A DNA stretch of 6,263 nucleotides, from the NCBI GenBank assembly GCA_031283505.1, contig JAITBO010000370.1, forward strand, positions 1-6,263, in the 5' to 3' direction. Below, one piece after another: positions 1 to 6,044 of this stretch. Every line of letters begins with the position of its first letter. Positions within the stretch are counted from its first letter, which is position 1. The stretch comes from Treponema sp. GTDB lineage: Bacteria; Spirochaetota; Spirochaetia; Treponematales; Breznakiellaceae. The notes below the pieces were generated by a model. That model did no database searches, was not told where the DNA came from, and worked only from the letters and a program-made list of their open reading frames with translations. Position numbers and translations under genes: made by a program.

Positions 1-1097
1 GGGGCCTGAATATCCTCATCCGGTACTATATAGGCAAGCTGCCAATTGGTAAGTTTCACCGGCGCCCATATAACATATACTTCCATAGTCCGGTCCGCCG
101 TCCGGATCGTTGAACGTCCGCCACCACTAGACCGGGACTTCATTTCCGCAAGAATCAAGTCCGCATTACTGCCCAGGAAAGCTGCCGTGTCGTTTTCGTT
201 TTGCTCGTTAAGTCCCGGAGCGGAAACAATCCCGGTCCCTTTTCCGTCTTCTCCCGCCTCGTTATTAAGAAGAACCGCATAGCCGCTCTTGGCGACCACA
301 GTTTCCCTGATACTTTCATCCAGATCTTCAATTTTTATATCTATTCCCACGACCCCCGCGAATTCCCCCTCCTTATTTGAAAAAGGGATAGTTATAGATA
401 TGGACAGCCCCCGTCCGGCCATATCACGGTAGGCATCGGATATATACATCCCGTTCCTGTCGCGGGCGGCCCTGTACCAGGGGCGATCCCGAAGTACCGA
501 TGCGGGGAGGTAGGCCTTAAGCGCGGCATCCCTGTCATACTGAATATTCAGCCCGGATTCGGTTGTCACATAAATAGTAGAAATAGCGGGCGTAATTTCC
601 ATGAGGATCTGATTTATCCGTTCCAAGTTACCCAAAAGGTAAGCTTCCTCCAGAAGGCCTGCCTGGACAAGATCATCTTCGACATACTGCATATCGGGAA
701 TCTTTCCCGCTTCAATAAACCAGTGGAGCCGCAGTTCCCCCGGGGGGACTTCCCGCTTGCCTGGAATCTTTATGAGACGAAAATCTTCTTTGCCGCTGTA
801 AATTTTTTCGATATAGCCTTTCAGCATTACTACGGCATCACCCACCACCTGAAGCTGCAGATCAATAATATCGCTTTCAGCCTGCACCAGTTCGGAAATA
901 TCAAGGAGAACCTGATCCCGAAGGGACTCGCTACCGCTGCCCGCCGCGGCGGAGCCAATGTTGTTATTGCTCTCTATGGTTAGGTCCCGAATCTTCAGAA
1001 GACTCATAAGGGAAGTAGCGCCGCTGGCCGCAAGTGAAACGAGGCACACCAAAAGAAAAGCCTGTAACATTTTTGTCATAATAGATTTCTTTTTCAT
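1..1097 (-). CDS. Membrane sensor with periplasmic dCache domain, C-terminal part outside window
   Basis: The frame stays open for 365 residues from the ATG at 1097 to the window edge. Residues 1-4 are basic (MKKK) and a hydrophobic helix follows at about 8-30, which fits an N-terminal membrane anchor. Residues of about 45-365 look like a dCache_1 ligand-binding domain: IYVTTESG, then RPWY at 205-208, then SDAYRD, a GRGLSISI strand, FAGVVGIDI, and a closing block around WQLAYIVPDEDI that usually ends this domain just before the second membrane helix. Such sensors detect small extracellular ligands and pass the signal to a HAMP plus output domain, which is not visible here. The start has a good ribosome site (AAAGGGG, 1103-1109) that overlaps the stop of the upstream MATE fusion gene, so the two are probably translationally coupled. 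The STAS and kinase-like neighbours make a PP2C/SpoIIE phosphatase the most attractive output; a methyl-accepting or cyclase output is also possible. Confidence 0.85.
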   Translation of the reverse strand, partial: MKKKSIMTKMLQAFLLVCLVSLAASGATSLMSLLKIRDLTIESNNNIGSAAAGSGSESLRDQVLLDISELVQAESDIIDLQLQVVGDAVVMLKGYIEKIYSGKEDFRLIKIPGKREVPPGELRLHWFIEAGKIPDMQYVEDDLVQAGLLEEAYLLGNLERINQILMEITPAISTIYVTTESGLNIQYDRDAALKAYLPASVLRDRPWYRAARDRNGMYISDAYRDMAGRGLSISITIPFSNKEGEFAGVVGIDIKIEDLDESIRETVVAKSGYAVLLNNEAGEDGKGTGIVSAPGLNEQNENDTAAFLGSNADLILAEMKSRSSGGGRSTIRTADRTMEVYVIWAPVKLTNWQLAYIVPDEDIQA

Positions 1098-1102
1098 GGG
1101 TT

Positions 1103-1109
1103 CCCCTTT
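1103..1109 (-). promoter_or_regulatory. Ribosome binding site of the dCache sensor gene, overlapping the preceding stop
   Basis: AAAGGGG lies five bases before the ATG at 1097 and shares bases with the TAA stop (1110-1108) of the MATE fusion gene. This arrangement supports the chosen start and suggests coupled translation of the two genes. Confidence 0.7.
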
Positions 1110-2898
1110 ATGCGCTGCTCTGTCTTTCCAATAGAATCGTCGTGTTATTTACCCCAAAGGTATTACGGTAATCGATATTACGGGACAGAGCCAAAAGCAT
1201 TTTTATTCCCATAGCTTTAGCCTCTTCCATTTCGCCTGAATTTCTTGCATAATCTATGGGGTTGGTATTTTTTCCGCTGTTGCGAATCCGCAGTATGACG
1301 GTGTTTTCCCCGATAAGTACCCGTACATTTATAGTCGCCCCCTCATCGTCCGCCAGGCTTTGGTCACAGATAAGCACCAGCATCTCCTCAATGGCCAAAG
1401 ATATGGCCATGGTCAGCTTTGAACCCAGCTTGTTCAGTTCACAGAAATCCGTGATTCCGGCGGAGCTTTGGGTGATGCTTTCCGGACTATTTTTAACTGA
1501 AAACGATTTGTACACTCCCGTTAATTCCGCTTCCCGGTTCACCAGAAATAAAAGGGAAAGCTGTCTATTACGGCGGCGATAAAACAGGCTCAGAACCACA
1601 GCGCTTGACAGGCAAAGGGATTCTGCGATCCAGAAGCTGTGCCAGACACCGGTTATACCGATCCGGCTTGACAGCAGCGGAGCCGTGATGACAATCCAGA
1701 GGAAAAGACGGGAAACCGTAAATATATTTGCCAAAAGAGGCCGGTTTTCAGCCAGGTATACCGAGATCAGGATGTTGTTTATAAGAGCCGGAAAAAGGCT
1801 GAGCACGAATATCCGTATGGCCGGAACCGCCGCCGCCAGCGCATCCGGCGAGGTCATGCCGAAAATTCCCGCCAACCGGGGTGCGAAGATCTCACACAGG
1901 GCAGTGTAACCAAGAATAAACAGAATACCCCATTTAAAGACCTGGGCCAGAAGCTGGAAGATACTTTTGCTGTCTTTTTCCGCCTCAAAGACTCCCACGA
2001 ATTGGACGACAGGGCCCGACACTGCGGAAATAAATACCACTGCGAGGGCACTAAAAGAATCGACAAGTTTGAACGATGACAGGGCGAGGATGCCAAAGGA
2101 ACGGGCAATTAACCTGTTCAGCATGATAGAAAAACTCAGTATACACAGGAATTCCATGGCGCTGGGGCTTCCGGCCACGAAGACCCTGCCCATAATCCGG
2201 GGAATATCATGCCGGTACATTTTTCTGAAAACTGACAAGGTAACGTGGAAATTCTTGCTGCCCGAGAATAGCAAGAGGGCGCCGCCTAATCCCGACGCTG
2301 CGGCGCCTGCGATAGCGGCCAGCGCCATCGCCTCCACTCCCATGCCAAAACCAACCAGGAACAGCAAATCCAGGCCTATCGTAACCACCGACTGGGTAAT
2401 AAACACGAAGACGGAAGCTCTGTTGCGGCCGTCCAGCCTGAGCAGGTTATAAGCCGGATACAGAGCTATGGAAAACACTCCTCCTGCCGCAAGGATGGAA
2501 ACATATCGTTTTGTCTCTACGAAAATTTCCAGAGCTGCCCCCAAGAAACGGACCAAGGGATCGATAAAGAGGAACAGAATAAAAGCCAAAACCGCCGCAA
2601 TAAGCAGGCTAAGCAGGTATATGACCGTAAAAATCCTCTGGCACTCATCGAAGCGCCCATTCCCGATAGCCCGGGCGCAAAGCACCGTAGCGCCGACCCC
2701 CAAAAAGGCGCCCATCATCGAGAACAATGACTGGATCGGCAGTACCATTGCCAGCACCGACAGCGCGGTGGGTTCCAGACACCGGCCCACGATAATGGGA
2801 CTGACTATATGCCCAAGTTTAGCCCCCACCAAGGCCAGCATGGACGCGAACATACACTTGCCGTACAATTTACGGATAAAAATATCATCGTCATTCAC
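1108..2898 (-). CDS. MATE-type transporter fused to C-terminal RsbW-like ATPase domain
   Basis: A 596-residue protein. Residues 1-445 are a MATE-family integral membrane region with about twelve hydrophobic segments; the N-terminal part (about 15-75) has the LGHIVSPIIVGRCLEPTALS pattern and an internal repeat begins near 235. MATE proteins are usually about 450 residues and export drugs or metabolites using a Na+ or H+ gradient. Residues of about 465-592 form an extra cytoplasmic domain resembling HATPase_c_2 (RsbW/SpoIIAB anti-sigma kinases): SLAIEE at 500-505, a strand pair ending in RIRNSGK at 537-543, and MGIKMLLAL at 563-571 followed by NIDYRNTFGVNN. Key positions differ from active kinases: the N-box Asn position is Leu509, the G1 Asp position is Asn540, and the first G2 Gly position is Ala562. 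The start is GTG, six bases after the stop of the STAS gene and with only a weak ribosome site, so coupling to STAS translation is likely. The substrate is unknown. Confidence 0.88.
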   Translation of the reverse strand: MNDDDIFIRKLYGKCMFASMLALVGAKLGHIVSPIIVGRCLEPTALSVLAMVLPIQSLFSMMGAFLGVGATVLCARAIGNGRFDECQRIFTVIYLLSLLIAAVLAFILFLFIDPLVRFLGAALEIFVETKRYVSILAAGGVFSIALYPAYNLLRLDGRNRASVFVFITQSVVTIGLDLLFLVGFGMGVEAMALAAIAGAAASGLGGALLLFSGSKNFHVTLSVFRKMYRHDIPRIMGRVFVAGSPSAMEFLCILSFSIMLNRLIARSFGILALSSFKLVDSFSALAVVFISAVSGPVVQFVGVFEAEKDSKSIFQLLAQVFKWGILFILGYTALCEIFAPRLAGIFGMTSPDALAAAVPAIRIFVLSLFPALINNILISVYLAENRPLLANIFTVSRLFLWIVITAPLLSSRIGITGVWHSFWIAESLCLSSAVVLSLFYRRRNRQLSLLFLVNREAELTGVYKSFSVKNSPESITQSSAGITDFCELNKLGSKLTMAISLAIEEMLVLICDQSLADDEGATINVRVLIGENTVILRIRNSGKNTNPIDYARNSGEMEEAKAMGIKMLLALSRNIDYRNTFGVNNTTILLERQSSA

Positions 2899-2904
2899 GG
2901 TTAT

Positions 2905-3204
2905 TTACTCGATGGTCAGGACCTCGGAAAAACCGGTCATTTCAAAAATTTCCTGTATCTCCGATGAAACATTAATGATGCTCATTGTCCCGCCCTTAGC
3001 CTTGGCCGTTTTTTCACCCAACAAGAGGACCCGCAACCCTGCGGAAGACACATAGATAAGCTGTTTAAAGTCAAGCTGTATATGCTTTACTTTATCAAAT
3101 TCAGGAATAAACTGTTCCTGTAATTCCGGCGCTGTGGTTGTGTCAAGACGCCCTTCCAGAGATATGGTAAGTTTTTCGCCGGCTTGATCTTTAGTTATGG
3201 TCAT
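2905..3204 (-). CDS. STAS-domain anti-sigma factor antagonist-like protein
   Basis: A 99-residue single-domain STAS protein, the usual length for RsbV/SpoIIAA-type antagonists. These cytoplasmic proteins bind and inhibit an anti-sigma kinase when dephosphorylated and release it when a conserved serine is phosphorylated. Visible family features are the N-terminal beta strands (LTISLEGRLDTTTAPEL), the strand IQLDFKQLIYV, and the phosphorylation loop SSAGLRVLL. By alignment with DSSGLG of SpoIIAA the acceptor is Ser54 (codon 3045-3043), with Ser53 replacing the usual Asp. The C-terminal helix and strand are present (EIFEMTGFSEVLTI). A strong AGGAG seven bases upstream fixes the start. It is the first intact gene of the operon; the likely partner is the ATPase-like tail of the next gene or an anti-sigma factor elsewhere. 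Confidence 0.92.
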   Translation of the reverse strand: MTITKDQAGEKLTISLEGRLDTTTAPELQEQFIPEFDKVKHIQLDFKQLIYVSSAGLRVLLLGEKTAKAKGGTMSIINVSSEIQEIFEMTGFSEVLTIE

Positions 3205-3211
3205 AAGTTTA

Positions 3212-3216
3212 CTCCT
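3212..3216 (-). promoter_or_regulatory. Ribosome binding site of the STAS gene
   Basis: AGGAG is seven bases before the ATG at 3204. It lies only two bases beyond the T-run of the hairpin at 3219-3240, so the hairpin sits directly against the translation start. Confidence 0.8.
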
Positions 3217-3218
3217 AT

Positions 3219-3240
3219 AAAAAGGCGGCGGTATCGCCGC
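3219..3240 (-). terminator. Terminator-like hairpin just before the STAS ribosome site
   Basis: On the minus strand GCGGCG (3240-3235), loop ATAC, CGCCGC (3230-3225) form a perfect six-base GC stem, followed by C and five T (3223-3219). This is a small but canonical intrinsic terminator shape. It lies between the dead solute-binding-protein gene and the STAS gene. No space remains for a promoter between it and the STAS start, so the operon must be read through it, or be started from a promoter that overlaps it. In the plus direction only TT AAAT follows the stem, which is less convincing. Confidence 0.6.
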
Positions 3241-3276
3241 TTAAATAAAGTAAGCATTAACACGAAATGGTACTGC

Positions 3277-3635
3277 CTACTCCTTCCGGACCAATATACA
3301 TTCGTCCACCTCGGCATAGGCCTCCGTCAAGACCAGCGAATCTATATTCAGGTCACCATAAAACCAGAAAAAAGATCCATACGCCGAGCATTTTTTGAAA
3401 GCAGGGCGGAAAAACGGGCGTCCGAGGGGACAGTAACAAACTGCACGTTTTTACTCAACACCTGGCTTAACGCATCCATGAGGGCCACATTGAAACCCGC
3501 AGGTTTCCCGTCTGCGGAAATATAGTTGCAGGGAGGCAAGTCACCGCTAATACCTACCAGATTTAAACTACAAACCCCCATACCGGGAGATTTGAGAAAA
3601 AAATGCAGAAACAAGAAGATAAATACTTAACTCAT
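3277..3635 (-). pseudogene. Broken periplasmic solute-binding protein gene (SBP_bac_3-like)
   Basis: The reading frame from ATG 3635 has a TAA at codon 3 (3629-3627). It then continues with a hydrophobic signal-like stretch (VFIFLFLHFFL) and a block typical of the first lobe of family-3 amino-acid-type binding proteins: GISGDLPPCNY, then DGKPAGFNVALMDAL, then SDARFSALL and MDLF. At the T-run near 3373-3368 the frame shifts: the original frame stops at 3348, while adding one T gives FFWFYGDLNIDSL and a continuation to LTEAYAEVDECILVRKE with a stop at 3279-3277. The composite is about 117 residues against the usual 230-260, so the second lobe is missing as well. One early stop, one homopolymer frameshift and a missing half make this a decayed gene rather than an assembly slip. 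The AGGAGG at 3656-3651 is 15 bases from the ATG, longer than usual. Confidence 0.75.
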
Positions 3636-3650
3636 CTCTTTTTTTCCAAA

Positions 3651-3656
3651 CCTCCT
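3651..3656 (-). promoter_or_regulatory. Ribosome-site-like AGGAGG of the broken binding-protein gene
   Basis: A perfect AGGAGG lies 15 bases before the ATG at 3635. The spacing is long, which may reflect growth of the intervening A-run, and this is a further sign that the gene is no longer maintained. Confidence 0.5.
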
Positions 3657-3695
3657 GACTGCCTGTGGAACAGGACTGAAAAACCTTCTAAATAC

Positions 3696-3724
3696 AATTT
3701 ATCATTAAATACTACAAAGGTCAA
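3696..3724 (-). promoter_or_regulatory. Candidate sigma70-type promoter for the STAS/MATE/dCache operon
   Basis: On the minus strand TTGACC (3724-3719, five of six consensus bases) is followed after 17 bases by TAAATT (3701-3696, four of six). It is the best promoter-like sequence seen upstream of the broken binding-protein gene, and would now serve the downstream operon with the dead gene as a long leader. A small palindrome (CCTGT GGA ACAGG, 3662-3674) lies between it and the ribosome site. The -35 box is 20 bases from the end of the IS256 remnant and so lies outside it. The call rests on sequence similarity only. Confidence 0.5.
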
Positions 3725-3744
3725 GCCCTTCAATTACCAAGCAT

Positions 3745-3773
3745 GAGCCTGTAAATTATTTTGTGTAAACGGA
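3745..3773. repeat. Terminal inverted repeat of an IS256-family element
   Basis: On the plus strand the sequence starting GAGCCTGTAAATTATTTT, followed by GTGTAAACGG, matches the form I know for IS256-family ends. It sits directly after the transposase stop at 3779-3777, as expected for the 3' end of such an element. I saw no matching copy near 4170-4260, so the other end is lost. Confidence 0.65.
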
Positions 3774-3776
3774 AAA

Positions 3777-4167
3777 TCATAGGGGAACCCTGTCTTCCCC
3801 GTAAATGACAGCAAATTGCCCTCCAATCCCCTATCGGCATTGTCCATTTTCCGGATATGTTTTTCAAGTCCGCACTTACCGCCTTCCGGTCTTTGTACGG
3901 GACAAATCGTACCGAGTTGCGAACCATGTGGACGATACAGAGCTGAACTTCGGTTTTGGGAAACACTGCGGCGATGGCGTTGGGAAACCCGGTCAAGCCA
4001 TCAACGGCGGCAAAGAGAATGTCCACGACCCCCGATTCTTCAGTCCGGTCATAATCCCCATCCAGAACGCAAACCAAAGGTTCGATGCCCCTTCGTTTTG
4101 CTCTACCCAGAGCCAGCTCTTTTTGACCGTCTAACCGTATGGCAAGCGCCACATAAATGGTTCGTAG
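3777..4167 (-). pseudogene. IS256-family transposase remnant
   Basis: Reading on the minus strand from about 4167, blocks typical of IS256 (Transposase_mut) appear in different frames. RTIYVALAIRLDGQKEL comes first; then, in a shifted frame, LWVEQNEGASN and LKNRG; then back in the first frame VVDILFAAVDGLTGFPNAIA, then VFPKTEVQLCIVHMVRNSV and KDRKAVSADLK. At that point the text jumps to NISGKWTMPIGDW, which belongs near the C-terminus, and after another shift ends with GQFAVIYGEDRVPL and a stop at 3779-3777. Family members are about 400 residues, so the N-terminal half and a block of roughly 100 or more residues before the C-terminus are missing. The Asp of VDGLTGF probably corresponds to the second catalytic residue; the catalytic Glu lies in the deleted part. 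It cannot encode an active enzyme. Confidence 0.85.
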
Positions 4168-4258
4168 TTAAATTTTTTCTTTTTCGTTTATATGTACCGG
4201 TTTTAGTTCCGGTTCTTGGGGGCCTTTCCCGAAAAGTTTCAAATAGCCTATACTTCCA
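4168..4258. other. Short intergenic region, IS256 remnant to aminopeptidase
   Basis: These 91 bases contain no recognisable coding remnant or second IS256 end. The only notable site is TATACT at 4249-4254, a -10-like hexamer lying four bases before the ATG of the next gene; its -35 region (TTTCCC, 4225-4230, spacing 18) is poor. Confidence 0.5.
4249..4254 (+). promoter_or_regulatory. -10-like hexamer directly before the aminopeptidase start
   Basis: TATACT matches five of six bases of the -10 consensus. Transcription would start about 6-8 bases downstream, on or next to the ATGATG at 4259-4264, giving a leaderless or near-leaderless mRNA. No purine-rich ribosome site is seen before the start, which agrees with this, but the -35 match is weak. 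Confidence 0.35.
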
Positions 4259-5362
4259 ATGATGAAAGTTCAGTTTTCCGTTTTATATGCTTTTTTGCCG
4301 GTTCCGGCTGCGGCGGCGATACTCCTTGCGGGGGCGGCGCTTTTTTCGGGATGTTACACCCTGCGCCAAGGGGCGGTTATGCTGGGCTACCTTAACCGGG
4401 CGGTCCCCCTGGAGTCCCTGGCGGAGGAAGCCGCTGTCGGGGATGGGGAATCTCCGGCGGCCTTTGCCGCGCAGGTCCGGGACATACGCCGCTTCGCCAT
4501 GGAGGAGTTGGGGCTTAAAGAAAGCAAAAACTACACCCGTTACGTCGAGATAGACAGGGATTACCTAGCGGCAGTGGTTTCCGCCTGTGCAAAAGACTCC
4601 TTTACCCGCCATGAGTGGTGGTTCCCCGTGGTAGGGAAGGTTCCGTATAAGGGTTTTTTTGATCCCAAGGATGCCCAAAAGGAGCGGGAAAAGCTGAAAA
4701 AACGGGACCTGGATGTCTGGATCCGGGGAGTGGACGCTTTTAGTACTCTGGGCTGGTTTCGGGATCCCCTCTATTCCTATATGCGGAACTACCCGCCCCA
4801 TCGTCTTGCCAACCTCCTCATCCATGAATTGCTCCATGCCACGGTATTCGTTAAAGGCTATGTCCAGTTCAATGAAGAATTGGCAGAGTTTGTAGGGAAC
4901 GCAGGGGCCCGGCTTTATATCGAAAAGACCTACGGCGTTGATTCCGAAGAATACCGGATGATAGGGGCTTCCGATGGGGATAGCGCGGTCTTTCTGGCGT
5001 TTATCCGGAAACTTATAGCGGAACTGGAGACCGTCTACGCGGGCGAGGCGGACCGAGAGGAAAAGCTCAAGCAAAAGGCGGAGATCATCCGGGAAGCCCA
5101 GGCCCGGTTCGAGGCCGGGTACGACGCTATGTTCCAAAGCGATGATTACCGTTGGTTCGTCAAGCTGGAAGTGAATAACGCCTATCTGGAACTCTACCGG
5201 TTGTACTACGAAGAAGACACCTTTTTTAAGGATCTGTATGAACGTTCCGGCAGGGATTTACCCCGGTTTATCGCCGCAGCCAGGACCCTGAAGTCGCCCG
5301 GAAGGAAGGGCCCCAGCCTTAAAACCCAGCTTGCGGCGGCACTGGAAGCGGACAGGGGTTAG
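4259..5362 (+). CDS. Lipoprotein, putative aminopeptidase (PF10023-like)
   Basis: A 367-residue protein that resembles the putative aminopeptidase family PF10023 (COG4324), whose members are about 350 residues. Residues 1-31 are a signal sequence ending in LFSG with Cys32, a relaxed lipobox of the kind spirochaetes use, so it is probably a lipoprotein facing the periplasm or anchored in the outer membrane. The mature start CYTLRQG is typical of the family. A zinc site is visible: HELLH at 189-193, and FNEELAEFVG at 204-213, in which Glu206 is the likely third ligand. The C-terminal part (about 245-350) is helical and charged. The activity of this family is inferred from the metal motif; substrates are not known to me. 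Starts at ATGATG; the first ATG is chosen because a later one would remove the signal sequence. No ribosome site is evident. It is the only intact gene among mobile-element remnants and shows no frameshift. Confidence 0.85.
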   Translation: MMKVQFSVLYAFLPVPAAAAILLAGAALFSGCYTLRQGAVMLGYLNRAVPLESLAEEAAVGDGESPAAFAAQVRDIRRFAMEELGLKESKNYTRYVEIDRDYLAAVVSACAKDSFTRHEWWFPVVGKVPYKGFFDPKDAQKEREKLKKRDLDVWIRGVDAFSTLGWFRDPLYSYMRNYPPHRLANLLIHELLHATVFVKGYVQFNEELAEFVGNAGARLYIEKTYGVDSEEYRMIGASDGDSAVFLAFIRKLIAELETVYAGEADREEKLKQKAEIIREAQARFEAGYDAMFQSDDYRWFVKLEVNNAYLELYRLYYEEDTFFKDLYERSGRDLPRFIAAARTLKSPGRKGPSLKTQLAAALEADRG

Positions 5363-5945
5363 AAAAACCGCGCACCGCCGCGTACAGGGCTTTTGGCGTT
5401 CTTCTATTAGTGTCGTTCAGGAACACCGCCTCGTCAACCGCCGCAAGCGCCTGCTTCTTGCTCCGAAACGTATAGCCTAGTCCATATTCCTGTTTCAATA
5501 TCCCGTTCAACCGTTCGGCATGGGCATTTTCATAACAGTGCGTCTCCTCAGTCATGCTTACCGAAAATCCGTGGGCATTGAGCTTTTCAACATACCTGTG
5601 CGAACAATACTGGCAACCGCAGTCTGAATGGTGGACCGGGAACGCACCCTTCGGGAGTTCCTTCAGCGCCATTCAAGGGCGCTGACAACCCCTTCGGCTC
5701 CAAAGGTATCCCCCGCCTCTGCATGGTTAAAGCCGGTCAACACCAGGTCTTTGACCAGATTATGAACCACCGGCAGGCGGTGTCGGGAGTTTGTTGTGTA
5801 AGGCGTGCCCGCAAGCCGGTCAGGCAACAGCGATTTTTCCTGCGGAACCTCAAAAACCGGCCCCGCATCCTTACCCCGGCCCTCTCCAGTTCCGGCCCCA
5901 GAATATGGTACAGCTTCCTGCCGCAAGCCGCAGATGTACTGGACT
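5363..5945 (-). pseudogene. IS3-family transposase (OrfB) remnant
   Basis: Minus-strand blocks typical of IS3-family OrfB occur in order but in different frames. First comes RKLYHILGPELERAG, then RKNR, and after a shift PDRLAGTPYTTNSRHRLPVV and NLVKDLVLTGFN. The text then jumps to AGDTFGAEGVVSALEW, so the segment that carries the first catalytic Asp (usually in a DITY context) is deleted. At 5672-5665 loss of one A (expected LEMALKELP, found LEW and a stop) shifts the frame into MALKELPKGAF, HHSDCGCQYCSH (second Asp) and ENAHAERLNGILKQEYGLGY (catalytic Glu). Near the C-terminus another short block is lost (VFLNDTN joined to RRTPKALYAAV). The frame continues antisense over the last bases of the aminopeptidase gene, so the exact element boundary is unclear, and I could not identify terminal repeats. 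Not functional. Confidence 0.85.
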
Positions 5946-5962
5946 TTACCCCATTAGGTAGA

Positions 5963-5997
5963 GTCTGTCCACAAAGTCGGTTACTTTGCGGACAGAC
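5963..5997. repeat. Long hairpin, 14-position stem
   Basis: GTCTGTCC A CAAAG, loop TCGGTTA, CTTTG C GGACAGAC. Thirteen of the fourteen stem positions pair, with one A/C mismatch (5971/5989). No T-run follows, so it is unlikely to be a simple terminator. Confidence 0.8.
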
Positions 5998-6000
5998 CTT

Positions 6001-6030
6001 GCATTTTCTCGCCTAAAATCTGCGAAAATG
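6001..6030. repeat. Inverted repeat GCATTTTC / GAAAATGC
   Basis: Eight-base perfect arms (6001-6008 and 6024-6031, within a base) enclose about 15 bases. They are nested inside outer arms AGACC (5994-5998) and GGTCT (6044-6048), so the whole block can fold as a branched structure with the hairpins on either side. Confidence 0.65.
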
Positions 6031-6044
6031 CGGGTTTCAAGGTG

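Noticed and set aside
46..983. Plus-strand frames (78 and 86 codons) over the dCache sensor
   Set aside because: The minus strand encodes an uninterrupted, recognisable dCache protein across both.
1256..3055. Several plus-strand open frames of 74-195 codons across the MATE and STAS genes
   Set aside because: They lie antisense to clearly conserved genes, have low-complexity Ser/Arg/Lys-rich text, and show no recognisable domain or ribosome site.
3662..3674. Riboswitch or operator at the small palindrome CCTGTGGAACAGG
   Set aside because: A five-base stem with a three-base loop is too little to support a regulatory call, and no known aptamer motif was recognised around it.
3816..4262. Plus-strand frame of 148 codons over the IS256 remnant
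   Set aside because: The conserved transposase blocks are on the minus strand; the plus frame is their shadow.
4565..5137. Minus-strand frame of 190 codons inside the aminopeptidase gene
   Set aside because: Its plus-strand counterpart carries the signal sequence, HELLH zinc site and family text; the minus frame has no recognisable features.
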